From contig NZ_JBMPGS010000004.1 of NCBI RefSeq assembly GCF_049680855.1, positions 124,001 to 188,000 of the forward strand: a stretch of DNA of 64,000 bases, written 5' to 3'. Position 1 is the first letter of the stretch; each line of letters opens with the position of its first letter. Both the position numbers and the translations under genes were made by a program. This stretch comes from Salinimicrobium sp049680855. Its GTDB lineage: Bacteria > Bacteroidota > Bacteroidia > Flavobacteriales > Flavobacteriaceae. Positions 43,880-52,674 of this stretch are shown here, piece by piece. The notes below the pieces were generated by a model, which searched no databases, was not told the DNA's origin, and worked only from the letters and a program-made list of their open reading frames with translations.

Positions 43880-43911
43880 AAAGCTTCGGAAATGCCCTTT
43901 TCCGAAGCTTT
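43880..43911 (+). terminator. Terminator of the S9 peptidase gene
   Basis: Arms AAAGCTTCGGAAA / TTTCCGAAGCTTT with a 6-base loop and a T-run, 22 bases after the stop codon. Confidence 0.9.
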
Positions 43912-44122
43912 TTTCTTTTAAACCATCGAGATAATTTCAAAAATCCAGTTCAACGTAAGAATTACCTTACACCTCATAGGACTATTGGCTTGATAACGTG
44001 CAACATGTTTGATAAACATCATTTTGAATCGATGAAATACATCAAATTATAAAATAATTTTATCTTTAGACTTTGATCCTCCTGGCGAGAGACCCTAACT
44101 CCAAAAGAACTGGATAAATTTT

Positions 44123-46870
44123 ATGGAACAAATCAACCCTAAATTGATATTTGAAGCAATCCCATTCCCCTGCCTGTTATTGCAGCCCATAACTCCGGAA
44201 TCTTTTAAAGTTATAGAAGTAAATAACGCTTACATAAACACAACTGGCTTATCCAAAGAAAAGCTTCTGAAAAGCACATTTTTTGAAAGCCAGTCTATAA
44301 CATTTTATGAGAATGCTTGTCTAATTAATTCTTTAAAAAAAGTATTACAATCAGGAGAGGCAGATAATATTCCGGTTTTTAGGCAAGACTTTAAAACTGC
44401 TAAATCAGGAATTTCTACAGAAAAGTACTGGAAAGCCAAAAATAGTCCGCTTTTCAACGAACAAGGGGAAACTACGCACATTTTGCACGTGCTTCTGGAC
44501 GTCTCACATGAGAAAAAACAAGACCACTCACGAAAAGATTTACAGCAGAAATTTTTACATAAAGAGAAGCAATACCAACATTTCATAGATGAAAACCCAG
44601 ACGGCTTATTCTCGCTAGATCTTGAAGGAAACTTACTAAACGCTAATAAGAGATTGGCAGAATTTGCCGAAGTATCCATTGATCAGCTACTCCAAATGAA
44701 CCTCCTAAGCTTTTGCGCAGAACACCAACGTGAAAAAGTGCTGCAAATCTTCGAAAAGGTCAAAAAAGGAACGAGAAATAAATTTGAAGTCAACTTTATT
44801 TCCGTAAAAGGATCAGCAAAAATTATAGAGATCTCTCTTGCTCCTATACTGGAGCATAATATAGTTACAGGGATGTATGGATTCGCCAGGAATTTTACAG
44901 AAAGGCATTCAACGGAAAGCATCGTAGTGGCAAAGAAAAAATTTCTGGAAGTAAACGCAGCTTTCATGAGCTCACTAATTGAGAATGAACCTGAAGACCC
45001 TAAACTGGAAGAGACCTTTAGTATTATAGGTGCCACAGTAGATGTGGACAGGATGTACTATTTTGGCGCAACAAAGAATAAGGAGAACAAAGAGATCTTT
45101 ATAAGTCAAATCCTGGAATGGTGCAGTGAGTTTGCTTCTCCGCAAAAGCACAATCCCGAGATGCAGGATATGCCGGTAAAGCAGGTTGAACAAATCATGG
45201 GGCCGCTTACCACCAACACGCCTTTCATGTCGACACTTAGTGAGTTGCCGAAATGTGAACTAAAAGATCTTTTTATCGAACAGGATATCAAATCTATGCT
45301 CCTTCTGCCTATTTTTTTCCAAAATAACCTGTATGGATTTATAGGATTTGATGATTGCCGCCAGGAAAGAAAATGGCACGAAGAAGAAATTGCTTTTTTA
45401 CAAAGTCTGGCGCATTTTTTCACCAATGCCCTGGAGAAGAGATCTGCTCAAAATAAAGTAAAGCAACAGGAAGAAGAATTGCGCAGAAGTGAAAAAAAGT
45501 TCAAGGCTTTGGTCCAGGAGGGAGCAGATCTTATTGCTATTTTAGATAAAATAGGAAATTTCACTTTTACCAGTGGCACTTCAACTTCGGCTTTGGGAGT
45601 AGCACCTGCAGAATTTATTGGAGAAAATGTTTTTGATTTTATACATCCCGATGATAAAGAGAGGGTAACAAAAGCTTTTACCCTTTTAAAAGAGCAGAAA
45701 CAAATCAAAACGGAACCTTTCAGGTTTAGGAATAAAAACGGAGACTGGAGATGGATTGAAACAGCGGCTACCAATCTCCTTGAAGATCCTGCTGTAGAGG
45801 GAATTGTAATTAACTCCCGCGATATCACCACGCTTATAGAACAGGCGCGTGAAATAGAACAAATTAATGAACGTTACAGACTGGCGGCAGCTGCTACAAG
45901 AGATCTCATTTATGACTGGGACCTTGAAAAAGACGAAGTCATTCGCTTTCACAATAGTAACAGGAAATTATTGGGTCATCCTACTTCTGAAGTCGACAAA
46001 AGAAATTTTTGGCGTACGCATATCCACCCAGACGAATTAAAAGAACTCGAGAATATCCTGAAAACTAATCTTTCCAATCCAAAAAAAGATTCCATTCAAA
46101 CCCAGTATAGATTTAAACGCACAGACGGCACTTATGCTCACCTAATTGACCGCGGCCACATTATTCGGAATTCTGAAGGTAAAGCCATAAGGCTCATTGG
46201 CGCAACCAGCGATATTTCTGAAATGACCCAGCAGAAAGAAGCTCTCAAGGCTGCGAACACCAGATTTAAACTGGCTATGAAAGCAACCCGAGAAATGATA
46301 TGGGACTGGGATATTGCTACAGATAAGGTGAACCGAAGCAAATCTTTCGCAAAAATTTATGGATACAACGGCAGGGAGGAATCAACCATGACCAAATTCT
46401 GGCTTCCAAAAATTACTGAAAAGGACAGAACCCGTGTCCAAAATTCCCTGAAGTACGTTCTGGAAAATGAAGACCAGAAGGAATGGAAACAGGAATATCG
46501 GTTTATGAAAGCCGATGGAAACCCAGCCTATGTGATGGACAGAGGATATATCATTCGTGATAGAAACGGAAAACCTATTCGTATGGTGGGTGCGGTACTC
46601 GATGTTACCGCCTCAAGAAGGCTTATCAGGGACATTAAAAAACAAAACAAAGGCTTAAAGGAAATAGCATGGGCTCAATCGCACATTGTACGCGCCCCAC
46701 TTGCCCGTCTCAAAGGTTTGGTGGATCTGCTGGAAATGGCAGATTTAGAAAAAGAAAAACAAGGTGAGATCCTGGGGCACATCAAGGACTCTGCAAATGA
46801 ACTGGATGATATTCTACGAGGAATTGTAAGTAAAACGGAAAAGATTGAAATAAACCATGAGGAGGCGTAA
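44123..46870 (+). CDS. Multi-PAS/GAF sensor protein with a histidine-kinase H-box but no ATPase domain
   Basis: A 915-residue cytoplasmic sensor. Order: PAS (about 5-135), coil, PAS (about 145-270), a GAF domain (about 285-440, ending FYGF-like LYGFIGFDD), then three more PAS/PAC units (about 455-585, 590-710 and 715-840), each with the R-x-x-DG-xxR-style C-terminal cap (for example RFMKADGNPAYVMDRGYIIR). Finally there is a DHp-like helix pair with the histidine in WAQSHIVRAPLARLKGLVDL (about 852-871). The reading frame ends at LDDILRGIVSKTEKIEINHEEA, before any HATPase_c domain. No response regulator gene is adjacent. Confidence 0.82.
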   Translation: MEQINPKLIFEAIPFPCLLLQPITPESFKVIEVNNAYINTTGLSKEKLLKSTFFESQSITFYENACLINSLKKVLQSGEADNIPVFRQDFKTAKSGISTEKYWKAKNSPLFNEQGETTHILHVLLDVSHEKKQDHSRKDLQQKFLHKEKQYQHFIDENPDGLFSLDLEGNLLNANKRLAEFAEVSIDQLLQMNLLSFCAEHQREKVLQIFEKVKKGTRNKFEVNFISVKGSAKIIEISLAPILEHNIVTGMYGFARNFTERHSTESIVVAKKKFLEVNAAFMSSLIENEPEDPKLEETFSIIGATVDVDRMYYFGATKNKENKEIFISQILEWCSEFASPQKHNPEMQDMPVKQVEQIMGPLTTNTPFMSTLSELPKCELKDLFIEQDIKSMLLLPIFFQNNLYGFIGFDDCRQERKWHEEEIAFLQSLAHFFTNALEKRSAQNKVKQQEEELRRSEKKFKALVQEGADLIAILDKIGNFTFTSGTSTSALGVAPAEFIGENVFDFIHPDDKERVTKAFTLLKEQKQIKTEPFRFRNKNGDWRWIETAATNLLEDPAVEGIVINSRDITTLIEQAREIEQINERYRLAAAATRDLIYDWDLEKDEVIRFHNSNRKLLGHPTSEVDKRNFWRTHIHPDELKELENILKTNLSNPKKDSIQTQYRFKRTDGTYAHLIDRGHIIRNSEGKAIRLIGATSDISEMTQQKEALKAANTRFKLAMKATREMIWDWDIATDKVNRSKSFAKIYGYNGREESTMTKFWLPKITEKDRTRVQNSLKYVLENEDQKEWKQEYRFMKADGNPAYVMDRGYIIRDRNGKPIRMVGAVLDVTASRRLIRDIKKQNKGLKEIAWAQSHIVRAPLARLKGLVDLLEMADLEKEKQGEILGHIKDSANELDDILRGIVSKTEKIEINHEEA

Positions 46871-47320
46871 TACGTTTAAGGAGATACTCCCCTACTTTTC
46901 CATCAACACAAAACAACCTCAGGAAAGTTCAATGTAAAGAAGAATAAAAGCCGTCAAGATTAGTGCAAAGATGGCGAATAAACTCCACAACCATGTATTT
47001 TCATTCTTCAGAAGCAAACTCCAGACTGCCAAGAGTTTTTTTAATAAATCTTTTACTCGCTCTTCCAAATCTACTTTTATTATTCCTTTTGACTTATTAA
47101 TTCTAATTAATCAATTTAGTTGCTTAACCCACTTTCAAGCACAAAAGGTATATATAGTTTCATGACTGACAATTATATTTGGCTTCCTTTTTGGAATTTT
47201 GGTTCGCACACAAATTCATCTATGATTAACCTGAACCTTATATACTAAATATCAAAAAATTGACCATTTTTCCAATTTAAAAAAGAAAACGTAAATTCAG
47301 GTGAAAATTAAAATTTCATC
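46871..47320. other. 450-bp region between the PAS protein and the Gfo/Idh/MocA gene
   Basis: A 49-codon minus-strand frame is likely real (listed separately). A 64-codon frame on the plus strand (46971-47165) is its shadow. The remainder is AT-rich and holds the oxidoreductase promoter. Confidence 0.5.
46919..47068 (-). CDS. Candidate small membrane protein (49 residues)
   Basis: A short minus-strand frame of about 49 codons: charged N-terminus EERVKDLLKKLLAVWSLLLK, then a hydrophobic helix WSLFAIFALILTAFILLYI and a final ELS. The start is uncertain because no ATG fits; a TTG at 47068 is the best candidate. Charge and hydrophobicity patterns look protein-like, and an overlapping plus-strand frame looks like noise. 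No recognised family. Confidence 0.45.
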   Translation of the reverse strand: MEERVKDLLKKLLAVWSLLLKNENTWLWSLFAIFALILTAFILLYIELS

Positions 47321-48361
47321 ATGAAGAAAATTAAAGTGGGACTGGCCGGGTATGGCAAAGGAGGGTATATCTACAACGCCCCTATTATCTCCAGTGTGGA
47401 AGGTTTTGAAATTACTAAAATTCTCACCTCCCGAAATAGAAAAAAGGCAGAAAAGGACTATCCTGACGCCAATATCGTCGAAGATTATTCAAAGATCATC
47501 AACGACCCCGCAGTTGATCTCGTAGTGGTGACCACCCCAAATCATCTTCATAAAGAATTCGCGAAAAAGGCATTAGAAGCAAATAAACATGTAGTCCTGG
47601 AAAAACCTTTTACTCCAACTGCTAAAGATGCCGCTGAACTCATTACCCTTGCCCAACAAAAGGATAAGATTTTAAGCGTTCATCACAACCGGAGATGGGA
47701 CAGTGATTTCCTTACCTTACAAAAAATAATAAAAGAAGATAAGCTTGGAAAGATTGTAGAGTATGAAGCTCATTTTGACCGCTTCAGGAATTATGTCAAA
47801 GACAGTTGGAAAGAAGAAAAAAATATCCCCGGCAGCGGGATTCTATATGACCTGGGCAGTCACCTCATCGACCAGGCGCTGGTATTGTTTGGAAAACCGG
47901 TGGAAATATTTGCAAATCTTCGAAAACAACGGGAAAATTCTGAAGTGGTTGATAATTTCGAGCTTATTTTATTTTATGAAGATCTAAAAGTTACCCTTAA
48001 AGCAGGAATGCTTGTAAAAGAACTGGGGCCCACTTACAGTCTCTTTGGAAGGAATGGAACTTATGTAAAGTATCATCGGGATGTGCAGGAAGAAGCGCTT
48101 CAAAATGGAAAGATCCCTTCAAACGAACCTACGTGGGGAGAAGAACCGCCGGAAATATGGGGAAAAATAAATACTATTGAAGAAGAAGGCCATATACAAA
48201 GCGAGCCGGGGAATTACAGAAAATTCTATCAAAATATCTACGATACCATTACAGAAAAAACCGAACTATATGTAAAACCTGAACAAGCCCGGGATGTCAT
48301 TAAAGTCATTGAAATTGCACAACTAAGCCACAAAGAAAAGCGGATAGTAAAATTTATATAA
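47321..48361 (+). CDS. Gfo/Idh/MocA family NAD(P)-dependent oxidoreductase
   Basis: A 346-residue dehydrogenase. The Rossmann fold begins KVGLAGYGKGGYIYNAPII; the loop VVVTTPNHLHKEFAKKALEANKHVVLEKPFTPT (about 70-102) carries the conserved EKP. The C-terminal domain contains GSGILYDLGSHLIDQALVLFG with its catalytic-type residues. It should oxidise or reduce a sugar or inositol-like substrate with NAD(P); the substrate is not predictable. Monocistronic, cytoplasmic. Confidence 0.9.
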   Translation: MKKIKVGLAGYGKGGYIYNAPIISSVEGFEITKILTSRNRKKAEKDYPDANIVEDYSKIINDPAVDLVVVTTPNHLHKEFAKKALEANKHVVLEKPFTPTAKDAAELITLAQQKDKILSVHHNRRWDSDFLTLQKIIKEDKLGKIVEYEAHFDRFRNYVKDSWKEEKNIPGSGILYDLGSHLIDQALVLFGKPVEIFANLRKQRENSEVVDNFELILFYEDLKVTLKAGMLVKELGPTYSLFGRNGTYVKYHRDVQEEALQNGKIPSNEPTWGEEPPEIWGKINTIEEEGHIQSEPGNYRKFYQNIYDTITEKTELYVKPEQARDVIKVIEIAQLSHKEKRIVKFI

Positions 48362-48417
48362 CCGGGAACGAACTATTCTCTTGCTATCCAAAAAGTGCAT
48401 TCTGTACGAACTTTCTG

Positions 48418-49797
48418 CTACAGTGATTTTATATCGAGTTTCGCAAAATATTTCTTTGCCTCTTTTAATACTCTTGGAGCCATGATCAAAGTGGCTGTCA
48501 TAGTTGGAATAGCCATAAGAGCAAAGAAACCGTCTATTAAATTAATCATCATACTTAGCGAAGTCGTGGCTCCAATCATAATGCTCAGCACATAAAAATA
48601 ATTATAATAGTGTTTATTTTCTGCACCAATTAAGAAGGAAAGACATTTCGTACCATAATACGAGTAAGAGAACAGAGAAGAAATGCTAAAAATAGCAATA
48701 CAAATGAGGAGCAGGTAATTTCCAAATACCGGGATGGAAGCATCAAATGCCGCGGCCGTTAATGTAACTCCGTTAGCATCTGTAGTTTGCCAAACATCGG
48801 TAACCAAAATAGCCATTCCGGTGAGAGAGCATACTACCAGCGTATCAATGGCCGGTCCTAACATCGCAACCAAACCTTCTCGCACCGGTTCCTTTGTCTT
48901 AGCTGCACCGTGTGCCATAGGCGCCGTACCAATTCCTGCTTCATTCGAAAACGCACCTCTTCTTATTCCCAGGATGATCAATCCGCCTACAATACCACCC
49001 AAAAATGGCTCTCCCGTGTAAAATTCTGCGGAAAACGCGTCTGTGAAAATAAGTTTGAAGTAGTATGGAACCATGTCAAAATTCACAATGAGTATGATTA
49101 GGACAGAAAGGAAATAAAGCGCTACCATAACAGGTACCATTTTACCTACGGTTTTACTTATTCTTTCAATTCCTCCAAAAATTACAACGGCAGTAATGGC
49201 AACAAGCAGGAGGCCTATCACCAGATTTGTTGTAAATCCCACCGGCACACCATTAGGCGCCAGCAAAATATCATTGATAGCCTGTGTTAATTGATTCACG
49301 TTGAAAACAGGCAAAGCCCCCACAAGTCCTGCGAAGCTAAAAAATGCCGCCATGGCCCACCATTTTTTTCCAAGACCTTCGGTGATGAAATACATAGGGC
49401 CTCCCTGGAGTTTTCCTTCAGAATCTTTGCCACGATACATCACGGCCAGGGTATTGGTGAAAAATTTTGTAGCCATACCTATAATGGCACTCATCCAAAG
49501 CCAGAACATAGCTCCGGGGCCACCAATAGCAATAGCTACAGCCACACCGGCAATGTTTCCCATTCCAATGGTAGAGGACAAAGCAGTAGCCAGCGCCCTA
49601 AAATGATTTATTTCCCCGGGGTCATTCGGGTCGTCATATTTACCACGGAGTACCTTGATCGAATGACCCAGATATCGAAAAGGAAGAAATCTTGAAAAGA
49701 TTAAGAGATATAATCCGCCGCCGGTAAGCAGCACTAAAAGCGGGAGTCCCCATACAAATGATGCGAACTCCGCTATGAACTCGTCTATTTTAGCCAT
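48418..49797 (-). CDS. Sodium:alanine/glycine symporter (AGCS family)
   Basis: About 459 residues from the chosen ATG at 49797; an in-frame ATG at 49845 adds 16 residues (MKRFLGIKWCFTYICF) that lack the usual family start. The AGCS features are FRALATALSSTIGMGNIAGVA (about 65-85), then FFTNTLAVMYRGKDSEGKLQGGPMYF and FSNEAGIGTAPMAHGAAKT, around eleven helices. It imports alanine or glycine with Na+. Convergent with the oxidoreductase, divergent from the Kelch gene. Confidence 0.92.
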   Translation of the reverse strand: MAKIDEFIAEFASFVWGLPLLVLLTGGGLYLLIFSRFLPFRYLGHSIKVLRGKYDDPNDPGEINHFRALATALSSTIGMGNIAGVAVAIAIGGPGAMFWLWMSAIIGMATKFFTNTLAVMYRGKDSEGKLQGGPMYFITEGLGKKWWAMAAFFSFAGLVGALPVFNVNQLTQAINDILLAPNGVPVGFTTNLVIGLLLVAITAVVIFGGIERISKTVGKMVPVMVALYFLSVLIILIVNFDMVPYYFKLIFTDAFSAEFYTGEPFLGGIVGGLIILGIRRGAFSNEAGIGTAPMAHGAAKTKEPVREGLVAMLGPAIDTLVVCSLTGMAILVTDVWQTTDANGVTLTAAAFDASIPVFGNYLLLICIAIFSISSLFSYSYYGTKCLSFLIGAENKHYYNYFYVLSIMIGATTSLSMMINLIDGFFALMAIPTMTATLIMAPRVLKEAKKYFAKLDIKSL

Positions 49798-49922
49798 GAA
49801 ACAAATATAGGTGAAGCACCATTTAATTCCCAAAAATCTTTTCATGCAGCCTCTTCAAAAATGTTATTCTTCAGGTTAATTCTAAAAAGCAGTACATTTA
49901 AAAATCCAACCAATCCTTAATT

Positions 49923-51221
49923 ATGAAAAAGTACATTTTTGCGCTGTGTTGTTTTTGTTCAGCAGTTAATTTCGCCCAAACCGGTTCATGGAAAAATTAT
50001 TCTACAGAAGGTGAAGTGCTGGCACGCCATGAGAATGCAATGGCGAAAGTAGGAAACAAAATTGTGCTCATTGGCGGCCGCGGAAATAAACCGCTCAATA
50101 TTCTAGATCTTGAAACGAATGAGTGGACCAACGGAGCTCAACCTCCTTTTGAAATTCATCATTTACAAGCTGTTTCTTTGGATGGCCTTATCTACGTGCT
50201 TGGCGCGTTTACCGGCGGCTGGCCATTTGAAACTCCTTTATCCCACGTTTTTATTTACGATATCTCCAATGATATTTGGATAACAGGACCCGAAATCCCC
50301 GAAAACCGAAGACGTGGTGCGGCCGGTGTTGCCGTGTTTGAGGACAAAATCTACCTTGTAAACGGCATTATAAATGGGCATACTTCAGGTTGGGTGAACT
50401 GGCTGGACGAATTTGATCCATATACGGGTGAGTGGAAAATTCTTCCGAATGCACCGGTGGCTCGCGATCATTTTCATGCCGCCGTCATAAATAAAAAACT
50501 GTATGTTGCAGGTGGAAGACGCTCCGGAAGTGTAGAAGGCAATGGCTTCGCCGGCACAGTAAGTGAAACAAACGTCTACGATTTTAATTCCCAAAAATGG
50601 GAAATTCTGCCTAACATCCCAACACCCAGAGCCGGTGCTACAACAGCAGTTTTAAACGATAAACTCATCATTCTTGGTGGTGAAAGTGATCTTCAGGAAA
50701 AGGCACACGGGGAAATAGAATTATATGATCCATCTTCTAAAAATTGGAAAAACCTTCCAATTCTGGGTACCGGTAGACATGGAACACAGGCAGTAACAAT
50801 CCAAAACAACATCCTTATTGGCGCCGGAAGTGAAAATCGTGGCGGCGGACCTGAACTGACATCCTTCGAAATCTATTCTGCTGAAAAAAATCCAGTCTTA
50901 CAATCAGATTCTCTCCAAGTTGGAGAGATTGTTCCGTCACTTCAGAAATTGAATTTTTTAAAGACCGGAGACACACAATATTTCACTTTAAAAAATAGTA
51001 GTAAGAACCTAGCTATTCCCATCACTTACCTGCAAACCAACCGCCCCGAAAATTTTAAAGTAGAAACTCCAGGTCGTCTCCCACTCATTCTAGCCCCGGG
51101 CACCTCCATAGATATACAGATTACAGAAAAAGCTGACACCCTCCTGCGGAAAAATGCGGTTCTATTCATAAAACCGGCAGGAGCACAAGCCCCTTTAGAG
51201 ATCGAATTAATTACTCAATAA
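49923..51221 (+). CDS. Exported Kelch-repeat protein
   Basis: A 432-residue protein with signal peptide (ending AVNFAQ). Residues about 25-325 form a Kelch beta-propeller of about six blades (VLIGGRGNKPLNILDLETNE, LYVAGGRRSGS, LIILGGESDLQEKAHGEIELYD). A C-terminal beta-sandwich (about 330-430) starts LQVGEIVPSLQKLNFLKTGD. It resembles Kelch/galactose-oxidase-like proteins but no copper or epimerase residues are obvious. Probably a periplasmic or surface sugar- or protein-binding protein. Function unknown. Confidence 0.8.
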   Translation: MKKYIFALCCFCSAVNFAQTGSWKNYSTEGEVLARHENAMAKVGNKIVLIGGRGNKPLNILDLETNEWTNGAQPPFEIHHLQAVSLDGLIYVLGAFTGGWPFETPLSHVFIYDISNDIWITGPEIPENRRRGAAGVAVFEDKIYLVNGIINGHTSGWVNWLDEFDPYTGEWKILPNAPVARDHFHAAVINKKLYVAGGRRSGSVEGNGFAGTVSETNVYDFNSQKWEILPNIPTPRAGATTAVLNDKLIILGGESDLQEKAHGEIELYDPSSKNWKNLPILGTGRHGTQAVTIQNNILIGAGSENRGGGPELTSFEIYSAEKNPVLQSDSLQVGEIVPSLQKLNFLKTGDTQYFTLKNSSKNLAIPITYLQTNRPENFKVETPGRLPLILAPGTSIDIQITEKADTLLRKNAVLFIKPAGAQAPLEIELITQ

Positions 51222-51410
51222 AATCTGGCCATCATCTTTACTCTCCAGCTTGAACTGCCTTAGTTTACAAAGAATAGCAGATTCCTAACATACGCATAAT
51301 CAAATGGTTAATTTTAAATTTTAACAGCATAAAATTGGTGAAAATATAAATATTTATTTTCTTTAAAATAAAAATTGCTCCGTAAGAAGAAGTTAATTCA
51401 AAATCCATTT

Positions 51411-51548
51411 ATGATGAGCAATAAGGAAAAAGAGTACAGCGAACGCGAGGAGAATTCAATAGACAAAGTTGATGTAAGAACTAACCAGTTGTTAATCTTT
51501 GCATTTTTTATTTTTCTGGTATTACTTGGTTATCTGGTAAGATCTTAA
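51411..51548 (+). CDS. Candidate small single-helix membrane protein (45 residues)
   Basis: Reads MMSNKEKEYSEREENSIDKV (charged) then a membrane helix LLIFAFFIFLVLLGYLV ending RS. Clean start and stop; a second ATG follows at once. No known family. Confidence 0.5.
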   Translation: MMSNKEKEYSEREENSIDKVDVRTNQLLIFAFFIFLVLLGYLVRS

Positions 51549-51694
51549 AAATCCCCAGCTTCTCAAAATTAGAGAGCGAAATGCTTTTTTAGGAATTATT
51601 TCACCAGAATTAGCAATTTCCTCTTTTTAATAAACCGGAATGATCTCTTCCTGTTTTTTCAGGTAAACTATTGTGCAACCTTAAAGTGTACGCG

Positions 51695-51802
51695 ATGCTG
51701 TACGGAGTTTTATACGTAGTCTTTGGTCTCATGTCCTTGATTATTGTGACTGCTGTTATCTGGTACCAGGTTTTTCCATGGAAAAAAGATAAAGATGATT
51801 AG
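51695..51802 (+). CDS. Candidate small single-helix membrane protein (35 residues)
   Basis: Reads MLYGVLYVVFGLMSLIIVTA then VIWYQVFPWKKDKDD: one helix and an acidic/basic tail. Plausible but short; it lies in a decayed stretch, so noise cannot be excluded. Confidence 0.35.
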   Translation: MLYGVLYVVFGLMSLIIVTAVIWYQVFPWKKDKDD

Positions 51803-52302
51803 TTTGGACTGCATTTTCCAATTAGTCTCATCCACATTTCTTCCCATTTTCTGATTTTCAGAAACTACCTGGAAAATGTCATTTTCTGAGCAGCTTTTTC
51901 TAGTATAGAATGCCGACTTCCTACTCCACAAATTGACCCTACTCAATTTGCTTCACAAGAACCGGCACATTTCTTCACTCCTTTTACTTCCTTGAGTAGT
52001 ACAACCTTCCACGGAAGGAGCTGGTGCTAAATTATTGTAATATTTGATATGCCCTTTACGGTTTTCCACAATTCGGCCAATTATCTGAAAAATTTCATCA
52101 AGAACATGCCGCACATCAATTTCAAGAATTCCACCCATTCTACAGGGAAACCCGTTTAATAAAAAATAAGAAAATTAGGAGGGAAGACCTAAAAATATTG
52201 GGGAATTCGCGTGCTGCAACTACAACAATTATGCAGGGACTTTTTATCTCAATTATTTTCTTTAGTTATGAAAAATTCGCAGATAAAGATGACTATCAAT
52301 AA
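51803..52302. other. 500-bp low-coding stretch before the esterase remnant
   Basis: No intact gene. A 61-codon minus-strand frame (51953-52138) carries EIDVRHVLDEIFQIIGRIVE and LAPAPSVEG. This is weakly reminiscent of the C-terminal tail of DUF559-type endonuclease-like proteins, so it may be a gene fragment. A small CCTTCC-AC-GGAAGG hairpin lies at 52005-52018 and a palindrome copy at 51872-51886. Confidence 0.3.
51872..51886. repeat. Palindrome GAAAATGTCATTTTC
   Basis: A perfect palindrome about a central T that differs from AAAAATGNCATTTTT only at its outer pair; intergenic. Confidence 0.45.
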
Positions 52303-52652
52303 GCTGGCAATAATCTCTCTCATTTTACAGAAAACAAAGATTGCACCATGACGCTTGAATTTTTGGTTGATGAAGCCACCTATTCTGGTTTCACAGATAT
52401 TTCCACTGCCATAAGCCCCACGCTCCTGGTGACTTCCAAAACAGCCCCACAATTCTCTTTTATGGAAAGAATGATCCTTTGGCACCTTTAACGAACGGCC
52501 ATTTGCTGAAAGAAAAACTCGACGCGGCGGGTATTATTAACCAGCTTTCAGTTTATATGGGCGGCCATGGCAATTGACAAAGCAGTTCCAAAGGTAACCT
52601 GCAATCGCAGGTAAGGAATTTTATTGATACTCATCTTGCCGTGAGCCTTTAG
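52303..52652 (+). pseudogene. Decayed alpha/beta-hydrolase (esterase-type) C-terminus
   Basis: A fragment readable as the last third of an esterase. LVDEATYSGFTDISTAISPT is in one frame up to about 52448. Then, after the loss of a single base in a C-run, TILFYGKNDPLAPLTNGHLL and KEKLDAAGIINQLSVYMGGHG run in the next frame. A TGA follows HGN where related enzymes have tryptophan, and the frame continues to FIDTHLAV-like residues with a final stop at 52650-52652. The catalytic aspartate (NDPL) and histidine (GGHG) positions remain recognisable. The N-terminal two thirds are gone or unrecognisable. Two independent lesions make a functional gene very unlikely. Confidence 0.75.
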
Positions 52653-52674
52653 ATTTAGAAAATATGAGCTACTA

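Noticed and set aside
44123..46870. Frameshift removing an HATPase domain from the PAS protein
   Set aside because: None of the frames after 46870 shows the N, G1 or G2 boxes, so a nearby lost domain is unsupported.
46971..47165. 64-codon plus-strand frame
   Set aside because: Its composition looks like noise and it overlaps a better small membrane protein on the opposite strand.
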